Positions 43,521 through 53,037 of a stretch of DNA of 64,000 nt are shown one piece after another. How positions within the stretch are numbered: position 1 is the first letter of the stretch; each line of letters opens with the position of its first letter. The notes below the pieces were generated by a model, which saw nothing but the letters and a program-made list of their open reading frames with translations, ran no database searches and had not been told where the DNA came from. This stretch comes from Fodinibius sp034521915. Its GTDB lineage: Bacteria; Bacteroidota; Rhodothermia; Balneolales; Balneolaceae. The stretch is from contig NZ_JAXHLU010000010.1 of assembly GCF_034521915.1 (NCBI RefSeq), positions 1 to 64,000 on the forward strand, written 5' to 3'. The translations under genes and the position numbers were made by a program.

Positions 43521-45558
43521 TTAGTTTTCAACGGTCGTTTTTTCTACTTCAATTTCCACGTCAGGGCGTTCTTGCTGCTGTCCCTTCAAGTATTGATTAA
43601 ACCAACGCATCATACGCAGGTTATAGTCGTAACGCGCCGTTGCGTTGCGGTTGCCATGTCCTTCTCCGGGATACAGTACCAGACGAACAGGAGTGTCGGT
43701 TCGCGTTTTAATATGGCGATACAGCTCATAAGACTGGCCCGGATTAACGCGCGTATCTTCTTTGCCGTGCATAATCAACAGGGGCGTATCTGCCTGTCCG
43801 GCGTAATAAATAGGGCTCCGCTCCAGGTATTTTTGATAATCCTCCCAAATACGCTCGCGGGTATGTACCAAATAGAGCTCTTCGGGAATATCGCTGGTTC
43901 CCCATTTAGAAATATTATCGCTGATGCCCACAAACATAACTCCTGCTGCAAAACGATCGGTATACTTCGTAGCCATCCATGCGGTAGCATATCCACCATA
44001 AGAACCACCGGTGACACCTACTTTGTTTTCATCTACCAATCCTTCTTCTACCAAGTCATCAACGCCGGCAACAATATCATCAAACTCTGCCCCGGCCAAA
44101 TCGCCCTGACTGCTCTTGGCAAATGCTTCTCCACGGCCGGTACTGCCTCTATAATTAGGATAAAAAACGAAATAGCCCTGCGCGGCACCAACTTGACCGG
44201 CATCAGAATAGCTTGTTACCCAGCCATGGTTATAATGCGCTTCGGGTCCGCCGTGTACGGTGGTAATCAGTGGATATTGCTTACCCTCTTCATAATCAAC
44301 AGGATACACCAAGATGCCCTGCAGTTCCGTACCATCATCCGCCGTCCAGGTGACTACTTTTTGCTCACCCAGCTTTTTCTTATCCAGCCAGGCGTTACTT
44401 TTCGTCACTCGTTTAACATTGTTATTAGCCAATTGATACAACTCCTGCGGATGTGATGCAGAACTTGCTGAAAAAACAGTAGCTCCACTCGAAGCACGGG
44501 CAAAAGAGGAAAGATTTGTATCACCTTTACCTATAATCGTGTTCATATTTGATCCGTCAGCGTTAATACTGCCGTATGTTGACCATACGCCCTCACTACT
44601 CAGATAATGAAGTTTATTATTACCAGTCCATTTGAACTGCTCAAACATGCCTTTGTATTGAGGCTTTAGCTGGGTAGGCTTACCGCCATCAGCCGAAACA
44701 ATAAATAATCGTCCGGCTATAGTATCATGAATATCAGCTCCTGCGATCATCGCCAGTTTACTTCCGTCCGGGCTCCAGCCAATTTGTCCGAGTTTTCCAT
44801 GGTGATCAACTTCGGCCAAAACTTTTTTGCCCATGTGATCAACCACTTTTACCTGCTGCTTCATGTAATAATCATCTACGAGGGGAGAAGGGGCAACACC
44901 TATAGCAATCTTTTCTCCGTTTGGACTCCATCGCATCTGGTAAATAGATCCTTCAACCTGAACCTGATGCGGACCGTGACCGGGCATGTTCAACATTTGC
45001 CACATAACCGCGTCGCTGCTTCAGATTTTCTTCATACACTTCGGGATGATAGGGCAGCGACGATCGTTCAAAAGTGATCGTATCTTGGGCCATAAATGCG
45101 ATGTGACTCCCATCAGAAGCCCATTCATACTCTCCAATAGCAGTCTCGAAGGAATATATTTTCTGGGCTTCTCCGCCATTCATAGAAATTTCGTACAAAC
45201 TCGTAGTTTCATCCGATGAACGTTTTGCCAAAAACGTAATGGAATTATGATTAGGACGAAAAGCGATATCACTGACGCTCATCGTCGTCACATAAGGAAT
45301 GGAATTACCGCTGGCCAAGTCCGCAAGATACAGGTGATAACTTGCCGGTTTATTTTCCTTTTCGGGATCTGCTTGCTTCTGTAAGGTATAGATTGCTTTT
45401 TCTCCGGATGGAGCAATCGCAATCTCATTTACCTGCTGCATCTTGGCAACATCTTTTGGGGTTAATCCCTGATCTGATTGTGCCGCCAATGGCTGCACAG
45501 CAACAAAGCAGATCATTAAAACAAATAGCATCGATTTTTGTAGTGATGATGGTATCAT
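43521..45558 (-). pseudogene. S9 family prolyl oligopeptidase-type peptidase, frameshifted once
   Basis: The start is a signal peptide (FVLMICFVAVQPLAAQ), followed by propeller repeats (NSITFLAKRSSDETT, GEYEWASDGSHIAFM). Near 44988 the frame shifts: the N-terminal part reads RRGYVANVE and then runs into out-of-frame text, while the C-terminal part continues in another frame as MPGHGPHQVQVEGSIYQMRW. One extra base accounts for this. The catalytic domain is complete: nucleophile in GGSYGGYATAW, Asp in HGKEDTRVNP, His in GEGHGNRN. It is likely an exported exopeptidase. The shift may be an assembly error or real damage. Confidence 0.85.
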
Positions 45559-45678
45559 ACTTATTCTCCGATTTTTTGTTTGATTATTTTGAAAAAGTCA
45601 TTAGTTCGTTGATTCACTTTACCTCAACATAGAAATTGTAGCTCATTGTTTCTTCAACAAATCATTTTTAAAATTATT

Positions 45679-47487
45679 CTATTCTACAGTGTCACCTTCG
45701 ATATCAAAAGCTAACGAAAAACGGCTCCCAAAATCACCCGAATCAACTTTCAGCTGTCCATCCAGCTGAGTAGTTAATGTATTAATAATCGTCATTCCCA
45801 GCGACGGCTGCTGCTCAATACTAAAATCTTCCGGCAATCCAATACCGTTATCCTCAACACTTAATTTTACTTGCCCCTCCTCTTCTCTAACTGAAATATT
45901 TATTTCCCCTTCATCACTATTTTTAAATGCATGCTTGTAACAATTTGTGATCATCTCGTTCAGTAACAATCCACAGGGAATAGCCTGCCCTACCGTTAAC
46001 CGAATCGATTCCATATCCGTATTCACACGGATATCTTTTTTAAAATCGGTCATTGATTCTTCGATCATATTAAGCAGATCGTTTATGTATTTATCAATGG
46101 CAATTTCCGAAAATGTTTCCGAGCTGTAAAGCTTTTCATGCACCATCGCAATCGACTGAATGCGCGACTGACTTTCCTTAAGCTTTGCCAACAGGTTTTC
46201 ATCTTCGGTATTAAATACCTGCATCTGCAGCAAGCCGGAGATAATTGCTAAATTGTTTTTTACCCGGTGATGAACCTCCGACAACAACGTTTCTTTTTCT
46301 TTCAGCGATTTCCGTATCGTTTGCTCATATTTTTTATGATCGGTAATGTCACGCACATAGGCTATTAGCCGTTTTTGTCCGCCCATTTCATAAAATGCCG
46401 TATGAATTTCAGTTGGGAATTTCATGCCGTCTTTCTTTTGATAGATTCGCTCCCAGGCTTCATCCCCCGTTGTAGTTATATCAGCAAATGTCTCGGGCTG
46501 TTTACTGTGAAATTCTTCGGGAGTCAAATCCAGAACATGCATGCCGATCAACTCTTCCCGGGAATAACCAAAAAGCTCACATGCTCGCTTGTTGCATCGC
46601 AGAATAGTTCCATCAACGTGGATTTCAAAGATAGCATCAAAAGCCATTTCAGTAAAAGTGCGATGTCGTTTTTCACTTTCCGCGAGTTTCTTCTCAGCTA
46701 TTTTACGCTTCGTAATATCCCGGTTAATTCCCACCCAAAATTCATACTCCGCGTCATCTGTAGGAAAGGGGGCCATATCCAGCTCAACCCAGTAAGGAGT
46801 GCCATCCTTCTTATAATTGATAAACTCCTCCCGCAACGATTCTCGTTTTTTAATTTTTTGATTGATTCGGCTCAACGCCTCTTCCGACGTTTGGGGACCG
46901 TGCAAAAAGGTAGGCGTTTTATTAATAATCTCTTCCGATTGATATCCGGTAAACTGCTCAAAAGATTTATTAACAAAAACTATACGTGAATTCAGCGGAT
47001 CATCTTTCGGAGCCCGGGTAATTACCACCATGTCATTCAAGTTATCCAGCGCCAATTGCTGTAACTTTTCCCGCTCTTCCAGATTCAAGTACTGTATTTC
47101 TTTGGATTTATTTGCTTTAACAAACACCCCTACCAATTCTTCCTTTTCTGCATTGGCAACCCGTTCAAATTCATCGCGCAGCCAAAGATAATGTCCGGAC
47201 TTATGCTTAAACCGATATTCAATTATCTGGGGATGACCTGGATCAATATTTTCTAAGATTGAGATCACTGATTGTCGATCCTCCGGATGTATTCGACTTA
47301 ACCAGCTAAAATCCTCAGCTTTGATTTCTGCTCGGGAGTATCCCAAAAGGCGGCTAACATTTGGACTGATATCTATATAGGAATATTGATCACCACTCTC
47401 TCGATGGTAATATACAATTGAACTTTTTTCCAGCAGCTTTTCAGGTCGAAATTTGACCTCACCACTGTCATTCTCTTTGTGTTTCAT
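45679..47487 (-). CDS. PAS-domain sensor histidine kinase, HisKA_2 type
   Basis: A 602-residue soluble kinase. Three PAS domains precede the core: SRLLGYSRAEIKAEDFSWL, FEQFTGYQSEEIINKTPTFL, and CELFGYSREELIGMHVLDLT, each with PAC-type endings. The phospho-acceptor is in EVHHRVKNNLAIISGLLQ and the ATPase in NEMITNCYKHAFKN and DNGIGLPED. No response regulator is adjacent. The core closely parallels the membrane kinase at 4916-6286. No membrane helix is seen, so it should sense cytoplasmic redox or light/ligand cues. Confidence 0.88.
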   Translation of the reverse strand: MKHKENDSGEVKFRPEKLLEKSSIVYYHRESGDQYSYIDISPNVSRLLGYSRAEIKAEDFSWLSRIHPEDRQSVISILENIDPGHPQIIEYRFKHKSGHYLWLRDEFERVANAEKEELVGVFVKANKSKEIQYLNLEEREKLQQLALDNLNDMVVITRAPKDDPLNSRIVFVNKSFEQFTGYQSEEIINKTPTFLHGPQTSEEALSRINQKIKKRESLREEFINYKKDGTPYWVELDMAPFPTDDAEYEFWVGINRDITKRKIAEKKLAESEKRHRTFTEMAFDAIFEIHVDGTILRCNKRACELFGYSREELIGMHVLDLTPEEFHSKQPETFADITTTGDEAWERIYQKKDGMKFPTEIHTAFYEMGGQKRLIAYVRDITDHKKYEQTIRKSLKEKETLLSEVHHRVKNNLAIISGLLQMQVFNTEDENLLAKLKESQSRIQSIAMVHEKLYSSETFSEIAIDKYINDLLNMIEESMTDFKKDIRVNTDMESIRLTVGQAIPCGLLLNEMITNCYKHAFKNSDEGEINISVREEEGQVKLSVEDNGIGLPEDFSIEQQPSLGMTIINTLTTQLDGQLKVDSGDFGSRFSLAFDIEGDTVE

Positions 47488-47556
47488 TAAAGCCCGGAGG
47501 TCTATTTACTTTGATTAGCCAATGTTTTTAAAATATAAAAACTATTGTAGAAAAGC

Positions 47557-47609
47557 GGGGGATCATTATGTTCCTTAATCCCTTTTGGTTATTACTTTTG
47601 ATGATCCCC
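47557..47609. other. Inverted repeat between divergent genes
   Basis: GGGGATCAT (47557-47565 region) and ATGATCCCC (47601-47609) form an inverted pair separated by 35 bases. It lies between the divergent kinase gene (start 47487) and the sulfotransferase-like gene (start 47662), where promoters for both must lie. It could be a regulator-binding site or a weak attenuator. The evidence is only the symmetry. Confidence 0.3.
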
Positions 47610-47661
47610 AAAATATCAATACCATATATCTCCTGAACAATATCTTCCGAATTCATCTATT

Positions 47662-48393
47662 ATGTCAAATATCAAGATAAATATGTGGTCCGGCCCTCGT
47701 AATATTTCCACGGCCATTATGTACTCCTTTGCACAGCGCAGCGACACCCAGGTGGTAGATGAGCCCTTCTATGCCCACTACCTGCTGCAGAGCGGTGCCG
47801 AGCATCCCGGACGTGCAAAAGTGCTCGAAAGCCAGCCCAAAGATCCTTCTATTGTAATGCAAAATCTGATGGCAACCGGCACGAACTCTGAAGTCCTGTT
47901 TGTCAAAAATATGGCTCATCACATGATAGAAATGAATGACATCCTGGAACAACTTTTCGAAGAGTTTACCCCCATATTTTTGATTCGTGATCCCGCAGAT
48001 ATGCTACTTTCTCTTGATAAATCACTGCCTGATCCCTCACTGCTTGATACCGGATATCAGCAACTGCTCGATCTTTTTGAAAAAGCCGAAAACAAGAACC
48101 TTCCCCTTATCGTCCTCGATTCAAAGGAAGTGTTGGAGGATCCTGAATTTGTTTTATCAGTATTGTGTGAACAGCTGGGAATTCCATTTGAGAAATCAAT
48201 GCTTTCATGGCAACCGGGCCCCATTCCCGAGGATGGCATATGGGCGGAATATTGGTATGACAATGTACACCAGTCTACGGGATTTAAGCCCTACAAACCT
48301 AAAAACGAGCAACTTCCCGATCGCCTGAATCCGCTTTATGAGCACTGCAAGTCGATTTATGATAGATTGCTTGCACATGCAATTAAAAAGTAA
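47662..48393 (+). CDS. Sulfotransferase-like P-loop protein
   Basis: A 243-residue protein. WSGPRNISTAIMYSFAQRSD is the PAPS 5'-phosphosulfate-binding-type loop and FLIRDPADMLLSLDKSLPDP the second conserved motif of sulfotransferases. Substrate residues are not clear, so the transferred group is uncertain. It lies 30 bases before a class IV aminotransferase gene. Pairs and fusions of these two domains occur in plants and bacteria, suggesting a shared substrate. It begins an apparent operon running to the FetB-like gene. Confidence 0.78.
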   Translation: MSNIKINMWSGPRNISTAIMYSFAQRSDTQVVDEPFYAHYLLQSGAEHPGRAKVLESQPKDPSIVMQNLMATGTNSEVLFVKNMAHHMIEMNDILEQLFEEFTPIFLIRDPADMLLSLDKSLPDPSLLDTGYQQLLDLFEKAENKNLPLIVLDSKEVLEDPEFVLSVLCEQLGIPFEKSMLSWQPGPIPEDGIWAEYWYDNVHQSTGFKPYKPKNEQLPDRLNPLYEHCKSIYDRLLAHAIKK

Positions 48394-48423
48394 TGTTAAC
48401 TAATAATTAGTCAGTTTTGAATT

Positions 48424-49338
48424 ATGGATACACATCCCACAATCCCAGATCCTCGCAATAAAGACATTAAAGTTTGGATTGACGGTGAGCTCTATGATCG
48501 TCAGGAGGCTAAGATTTCAGTCTTCGACAGTCTGGTACAAGGTGGTGATGGCGTCTGGGAAGGACTGCGCGTTTACGATGGTAAAATATTTGCGCTCGAC
48601 GAACACCTCGAGCGATTGCAAAATTCGGCTCATGCCATGGCTTTCGATAGCATACCGTCAAATAATGAAATCAAAGAAGCGCTCTTTGCCACGCTCAAAG
48701 CCAACGGCATGCGCGATGAAACACATATCCGGCTGACGCTGTCGCGCGGCAAGAAAGTAACTTCCTATATGGACCCCCAGGTTAACCAGTACGGACCAAC
48801 ACTTATTGTCCTGGCAGAATGGAAGCCGCCTATTCACGAGGATAAAGAAGGGCTTCAACTGGTTACTTCTTCGATACGACGAAATTCCCCGCAGTGCATC
48901 GACTCCAAAATCCATCACAACAACCTGATTAACAATATTCTGGCTAAAATTGAAGCAAATGTCGCAAATGCCGATGGTGCTGTTATGATGGATATTGAAG
49001 GCTACGTATCAGAAGTAAATGCAACAAATATCTTTTTTGTCAACAACGGGAAAGTACTTACGCCTTTTGCAGATAGTTGCCTGCCGGGTATTACACGTAA
49101 AATCGTAATCGACCTCTGTAAAGAAAATGACATTCCAGTGGCAGAAAAACGTATTAGTATGGCTGAGATGTACTCCGCCGACGAGTGCTTTACCACCGGT
49201 ACCATGGGCGAATTGGTTCCCGCAGTAGAAATAGATCAACGCCTAATCGGTGACGGTACAAAGGGACCCATAACCGATCAGCTGCAAAAGCTACACCGCC
49301 AGCGAGCTCAAAAAACCGGCGAACCCCTTCCTTTTTAA
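48424..49338 (+). CDS. Class IV PLP aminotransferase (branched-chain-type)
   Basis: A 304-residue fold-type IV PLP enzyme. KVWIDGELYDRQEAKISVFD and VWEGLRVYDGKIFAL are the family's opening motifs. The PLP lysine lies in the SKIHHNNLINNIL region, and VSEVNATNIFFVNNGKVLTP with GTMGELVPA follow. It should transaminate branched-chain or D-amino acids in the cytoplasm; the true substrate is unresolved. The gene is 30 bases from the sulfotransferase-like gene before it and 24 from the ABC ATPase gene after it. Confidence 0.85.
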   Translation: MDTHPTIPDPRNKDIKVWIDGELYDRQEAKISVFDSLVQGGDGVWEGLRVYDGKIFALDEHLERLQNSAHAMAFDSIPSNNEIKEALFATLKANGMRDETHIRLTLSRGKKVTSYMDPQVNQYGPTLIVLAEWKPPIHEDKEGLQLVTSSIRRNSPQCIDSKIHHNNLINNILAKIEANVANADGAVMMDIEGYVSEVNATNIFFVNNGKVLTPFADSCLPGITRKIVIDLCKENDIPVAEKRISMAEMYSADECFTTGTMGELVPAVEIDQRLIGDGTKGPITDQLQKLHRQRAQKTGEPLPF

Positions 49339-49362
49339 CAACAAAATATCTGCATCATAATA

Positions 49363-49983
49363 TTGGCACGATCACCCAACATATCATTTAACAGTGTTAC
49401 CTTTGGCTTTGAAAACGAACAGATTGTAACGGATTTCTCATTTGTGGCAAGGCCCGGCCAACATACCCTATTAAAGGGAGAATCCGGATCGGGGAAAAGC
49501 ACTCTTCTCAAACTACTTTTGGGATTTCACAAACCACGGGATGGCACTATTTCCATCAATCGCGAAAACTACGACGCCCAGAAAATACGGAAACAGACAG
49601 CCTGGCTTCCACAAGATTTAAATTTGGGATCCGGTACGGTTGCTGAGGTCATGGACAAACCATTTGAATTTTCGGCCAACCAATCCACCAAAAACACTCA
49701 ACAAAATCGGATTAAAACTTTAAAAGCGTTAGGGTTGGCCCCGGATATCCTCGGTAAACAATTTCGTGATCTTTCCACGGGGCAGCGTCAACGCGTTGGA
49801 CTAGCAATCTGCCACCTGCTTGACAAGCCGCTCCTTTTGCTGGATGAGCCGACTTCGGCACTGGATAAAGCATCCAAACAAAAAGCTGCAGAATTGCTGC
49901 TTAAGAGCGATCGTACCATTATTTCAACTTCACACGATCCATTCTGGGTCGCTAAAGCCGAAAATATAATAGAACTCTCGTAA
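49363..49983 (+). CDS. fetA: ABC transporter ATPase, FetA-like
   Basis: A 206-residue ATPase with a TTG start. Walker A is GESGSGKST, the Q-loop is in AWLPQDLNLG, the signature is LSTGQRQRVGLA, Walker B is LLLLDEPTSALD and the switch His is in TSHDPF. It matches the small FetA (YbbL) subunit that powers the FetB iron exporter. It ends inside the start of the permease gene (overlap of one base), so the two are translationally coupled. A role in metal stress resistance is expected from known homologues. Confidence 0.85.
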   Translation: MARSPNISFNSVTFGFENEQIVTDFSFVARPGQHTLLKGESGSGKSTLLKLLLGFHKPRDGTISINRENYDAQKIRKQTAWLPQDLNLGSGTVAEVMDKPFEFSANQSTKNTQQNRIKTLKALGLAPDILGKQFRDLSTGQRQRVGLAICHLLDKPLLLLDEPTSALDKASKQKAAELLLKSDRTIISTSHDPFWVAKAENIIELS

Positions 49984-50774
49984 TGGAAATTATTGACCTT
50001 ACATGGGTACAGCTGGGAATTGGCTTTATTATCATGCTGGTACCAGCCTATATTTTGTGGAAGTATCGAACCGGGCTAAATAAAAAGCTCTTAACCGCCT
50101 CTGTTCGGATGGTCCTGCAATTGCTTTTTGTAGGATATTATTTGCAGTACCTTTTTGAATATGACAATCCCTGGATTAATGCTGCATGGATTTTTGTAAT
50201 GGTAGCCGTTGCCGACTTTGCCACTATCGACCGCAGTGATCTAAAGCGCAAATGGTCGGTAATATTACCGATTTTCGGAGCTACCTTTTTTGGCATCATT
50301 ATTATAGATCTCTTTTTTCTGGAAGTGGTAATACAGCTCCCAAAACTACTGGCGGCACAATATACCATTCCCATAACAGGAATGGTGCTGGGCAACTGCC
50401 TCAGAAGTAACGTGATCGGGATTAATGCCTTTTACTACAGCTTAAATGAACATCAGGAGCGCTACCAGTTTTACCTTTCTTGTGGGGCAACACGGTCCGA
50501 GGCAGTACATTCATTTTTTAGTGAAGCGCTCCAAAAATCAGCTAACCCTACCCTTGCTTCTATGGCTACTATAGGCCTCGTTTCTCTGCCGGGCATGATG
50601 ACTGGTCAAATATTAAGCGGAAGCTCTCCCCTTATTGCCATTAAATATCAAATTATGATTATGGTTGCCATCTTTTCGGGCACCATACTTTCGGTCTATT
50701 TAGGGATTCTTTTTACCAACAAATTTGTTTTTAATGATACGGATATGCTGGACGAAACGATCTTGAAAAATTAA
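49983..50774 (+). CDS. fetB: FetB-like ABC permease (UPF0014)
   Basis: A 263-residue membrane protein with about seven helices of the UPF0014/YbbM family: VRMVLQLLFVGYYLQYLF, QYTIPITGMVLGNCLRSNVI, and ALQKSANPTLASMATIGLVS with LPGMMTGQILSGSSP. FetB exports iron with FetA in Escherichia coli. Its start overlaps the last base of the ATPase gene. No iron regulator site is seen; the gene is the end of a run that begins at the sulfotransferase gene. Confidence 0.85.
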   Translation: MEIIDLTWVQLGIGFIIMLVPAYILWKYRTGLNKKLLTASVRMVLQLLFVGYYLQYLFEYDNPWINAAWIFVMVAVADFATIDRSDLKRKWSVILPIFGATFFGIIIIDLFFLEVVIQLPKLLAAQYTIPITGMVLGNCLRSNVIGINAFYYSLNEHQERYQFYLSCGATRSEAVHSFFSEALQKSANPTLASMATIGLVSLPGMMTGQILSGSSPLIAIKYQIMIMVAIFSGTILSVYLGILFTNKFVFNDTDMLDETILKN

Positions 50775-50875
50775 TGCGTCTTATCACAGGCTATTATCGT
50801 TCTGTAACATAATTTTTAAATCAAGCCCCGAGTTTTATAGGTTGATTTATGTAATCCCAAAAGACCAAAAAGATT

Positions 50876-51283
50876 ATGAAGTTTTCAAAACCACTTATCA
50901 TACTGCTTGCTGCGGGACTATTTGCCACGGTGTTGGGCTGCTCCACCACCAGCATTACAAATAAGAAGAAATCCCAAAAGACCAACCCTGAAAACAACTG
51001 GACCCTTAAAAATCACCTTCAGAGAACTAGCAAAGCAAGAATTACTGGAAGCCCGGGTAGTGAGCGCGTTATCATTCGTGGTGTGAGTAGTACCAACAGT
51101 CCTACAAGTCAACCATTGTTTGTTATTGATGGACAAAAAGCCGGCCATAGTTTTGCCCGTGTTAATGAAATGCTATATCCCGGCGAAATAAATTATATCG
51201 AAGTACTCCCACCTTCGCAGTCTGCCCGATACGGTATGGAGGGACACTTCGGAGTCATCCGTATTTTCACCAAGAACCAGTAA
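50876..51283 (+). CDS. Lipoprotein carrying a stand-alone TonB-receptor plug domain
   Basis: A 135-residue lipoprotein (lipobox TVLGC). Its body is the plug fold that normally closes a TonB-dependent barrel: RVIIRGVSSTNSPTSQPLFV, IDGQKAGHSF, and NYIEVLPPSQSARYGMEGHFGVIRIFT. There is no barrel and no CarboxypepD linker, and the lipid anchor places it free in the periplasm or outer membrane. It is followed 93 bases later by a paralogue of the same form. Its function is unknown. Confidence 0.75.
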   Translation: MKFSKPLIILLAAGLFATVLGCSTTSITNKKKSQKTNPENNWTLKNHLQRTSKARITGSPGSERVIIRGVSSTNSPTSQPLFVIDGQKAGHSFARVNEMLYPGEINYIEVLPPSQSARYGMEGHFGVIRIFTKNQ

Positions 51284-51376
51284 AAATATCGATAAGTCCT
51301 TATTTTTTATTTACTTAATTAATAATAAATGTCTATACTGCTAAGTACCTAATATTATTAATCAAATCCCACCATA

Positions 51377-51796
51377 ATGAAACGATTAAACTTAGGTATA
51401 TCAATAGGATTATGTGTGCTATTACTTGGCTCATTAGGATGTGCTACCACCAGTCAACATTCACAAGCTATAGAATCCCAAAATTATACCAGCTATTGGA
51501 CCCTCGAGGATTTTCTGCGCCGCGCCAACGGTGTACAGTTAAATGGCTCTGGTGACAATATCCAAGTTATAATAAGAGGACATAAATCAATCAATAATCC
51601 AATGTCACAGCCATTATTTGTTGTTGATGGCCAAAAAGCAGGACGAAACTATTCCCGTGTTTCGAGTATGTTTTCTCCTGGTGATATAAACTCCGTTAAA
51701 GTACTACCGCCCGGTTCTTCCGCACAATACGGCATGCAAGGGCAATACGGAGTAATTGAAATTGAGTCCACATATTCAGGGAATCAGAATTCTTGA
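51377..51796 (+). CDS. Second stand-alone plug-domain lipoprotein
   Basis: A 139-residue paralogue of the previous protein: lipobox LGSLGC, then WTLEDFLRRANGVQLNG, NIQVIIRGHKSINNPMSQPL, FVVDGQKAGRNYSRVSSMF, SVKVLPPGSSAQYGMQGQYGVIEIES. The two differ widely outside these motifs, so the duplication is not recent. Loss of the barrel with retention of the plug suggests a new binding or decoy role, which is inference. Confidence 0.75.
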   Translation: MKRLNLGISIGLCVLLLGSLGCATTSQHSQAIESQNYTSYWTLEDFLRRANGVQLNGSGDNIQVIIRGHKSINNPMSQPLFVVDGQKAGRNYSRVSSMFSPGDINSVKVLPPGSSAQYGMQGQYGVIEIESTYSGNQNS

Positions 51797-51854
51797 TGTC
51801 AAAACAACTTATCGCTTTATAAAAGTTTTCATTAAGCTAATTACGGGATGTAGA

Positions 51855-52124
51855 TTAAGAACTCTTCTGAAGTACACGTCCTACACTCAAAAATGATATC
51901 CCTTGTTGCTGTGATGTACTAATATTTACCGCCTCAATAACCGGTGGATAAATAGGCTCTTGCGAATGCCAGCGTACCAGAAAATTAGCTCCAACCCCTC
52001 CGCGCAAATCAGCCTCTTCAATCACATATGAGGTTGAAGCCAACGGTCGTATTTTTTCCGTCGAATCCACATACTGTTGAATGAACTTTCCTTTCGTATC
52101 ATAATACGATAAAGATCGGCTTCA
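51855..52124 (-). pseudogene. DUF3124 gene remnant, lacking its N-terminus
   Basis: The reverse strand reads SYYDTKGKFIQQYVDSTEKI, PLASTSYVIEEADLRGGVGA, NFLVRWHSQEPIYPPVIEAV and TSQQQGISFLSVGRVL, matching the C-terminal two thirds of DUF3124 proteins. Upstream in the same frame a TGA appears within 15 bases and the family's N-terminal strand is missing. So the gene is truncated, with the break next to the chimeric gene at 52240. Confidence 0.6.
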
Positions 52125-52239
52125 TTTTACAAACAAGCATAACCATTACATTTCAAATTACGATTCTACAAGATAGAAAAAGTAATACCATTCCAACCTT
52201 CAGTTTTGCTTCAAAATCATTTGTTATGTTTGAACTGCT

Positions 52240-52968
52240 ATGAAATTACTCATCATCGAAGACAACGAAGATTTACTGCAGAACATCCAAACGTATCTGA
52301 AGCGCGAAGGATATATCTGTGAAACCGCTCAATCATATTCCGAGGCTTTTGACAAGGTAATGTCGTACACCTACGATGTGATACTTATTGACATTATGAT
52401 TCCGGGCGGTTCGGGCCTACAGGTTTTACGGGAGTTGAAATCCGTGAATCCGGAAACAGGAACGATCATCATATCGGCTAAAAATGCTCTGGATGACAAA
52501 GTGGAAGGACTGGAACTGGGCGCCGATGATTACATCACCAAACCCTTTCAATTGCCCGAGCTCCACGCACGTATTAAAGCTGTAAATCGAAGGCAGCAGC
52601 GCGACGGCAAGGAAATTATTGATGGTCTCAATTATCAAGCTTCCATGCGCTATCGTGGACCCAGCGAAACTACTCAGGGCCGACGCGAAGGCATGACAAT
52701 GATTGATACTGGTGTTTCTAAAGACTTGATGGATGGAAAGGCCAAGATTTCACTCAATATTCGCGACCTATTGAATTCACAGAACTTTAGTTATACTGCT
52801 AATACCGACGGTAATCCCAATACCGATTTTTATACCCAGCGTGAGTTTAGCTGGTCATCACGATCTGCAACCATCAGCTTTCAATACTTTTTCGGAGAAC
52901 GCAACAAAGAACAGAGAAGAAGAGATCAAGGTCCCAACGGAGACGGTCCTCCAGAAATGGAGATGTAA
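52240..52968 (+). CDS. Chimera of a response-regulator receiver and a TonB-receptor C-terminus
   Basis: A 242-residue frame. Residues 1 to about 127 are a complete receiver domain: LLIIEDNED with the acidic pair, phospho-acceptor in DVILIDIMIPGGSG, TIIISAKNA and the lysine in DDYITKPFQLPE. It then turns, near nucleotide 52620, into the last part of an outer-membrane TonB-dependent receptor: RGPSETTQGRREGMTM, GKAKISLNIRDLLNSQNFSY, FYTQREFSWSSRSATISFQY and FFGERNK. The usual winged-helix domain and sensor kinase gene are missing. A soluble receiver fused to barrel strands cannot fold as either protein, so this looks like a deletion scar, or an assembly join. Confidence 0.75.
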   Translation: MKLLIIEDNEDLLQNIQTYLKREGYICETAQSYSEAFDKVMSYTYDVILIDIMIPGGSGLQVLRELKSVNPETGTIIISAKNALDDKVEGLELGADDYITKPFQLPELHARIKAVNRRQQRDGKEIIDGLNYQASMRYRGPSETTQGRREGMTMIDTGVSKDLMDGKAKISLNIRDLLNSQNFSYTANTDGNPNTDFYTQREFSWSSRSATISFQYFFGERNKEQRRRDQGPNGDGPPEMEM

Positions 52969-53037
52969 TAAACAGACTAAAAATTCACAAAGAGCTCTTA
53001 AGTAATTATCTTAGCATAAACAAAAACAAATGACCTT

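Noticed and set aside
43572..44456. A 294-codon plus-strand frame opposite the S9 peptidase
   Set aside because: It lies entirely antisense to the conserved peptidase domain and has no family-like text or signal; such shadows are common.
50876..51796. Truncated TonB-dependent receptor genes
   Set aside because: Both have their own lipobox, complete plug motifs and normal stop codons, and no barrel remnant follows either, so independent plug lipoproteins fit better.
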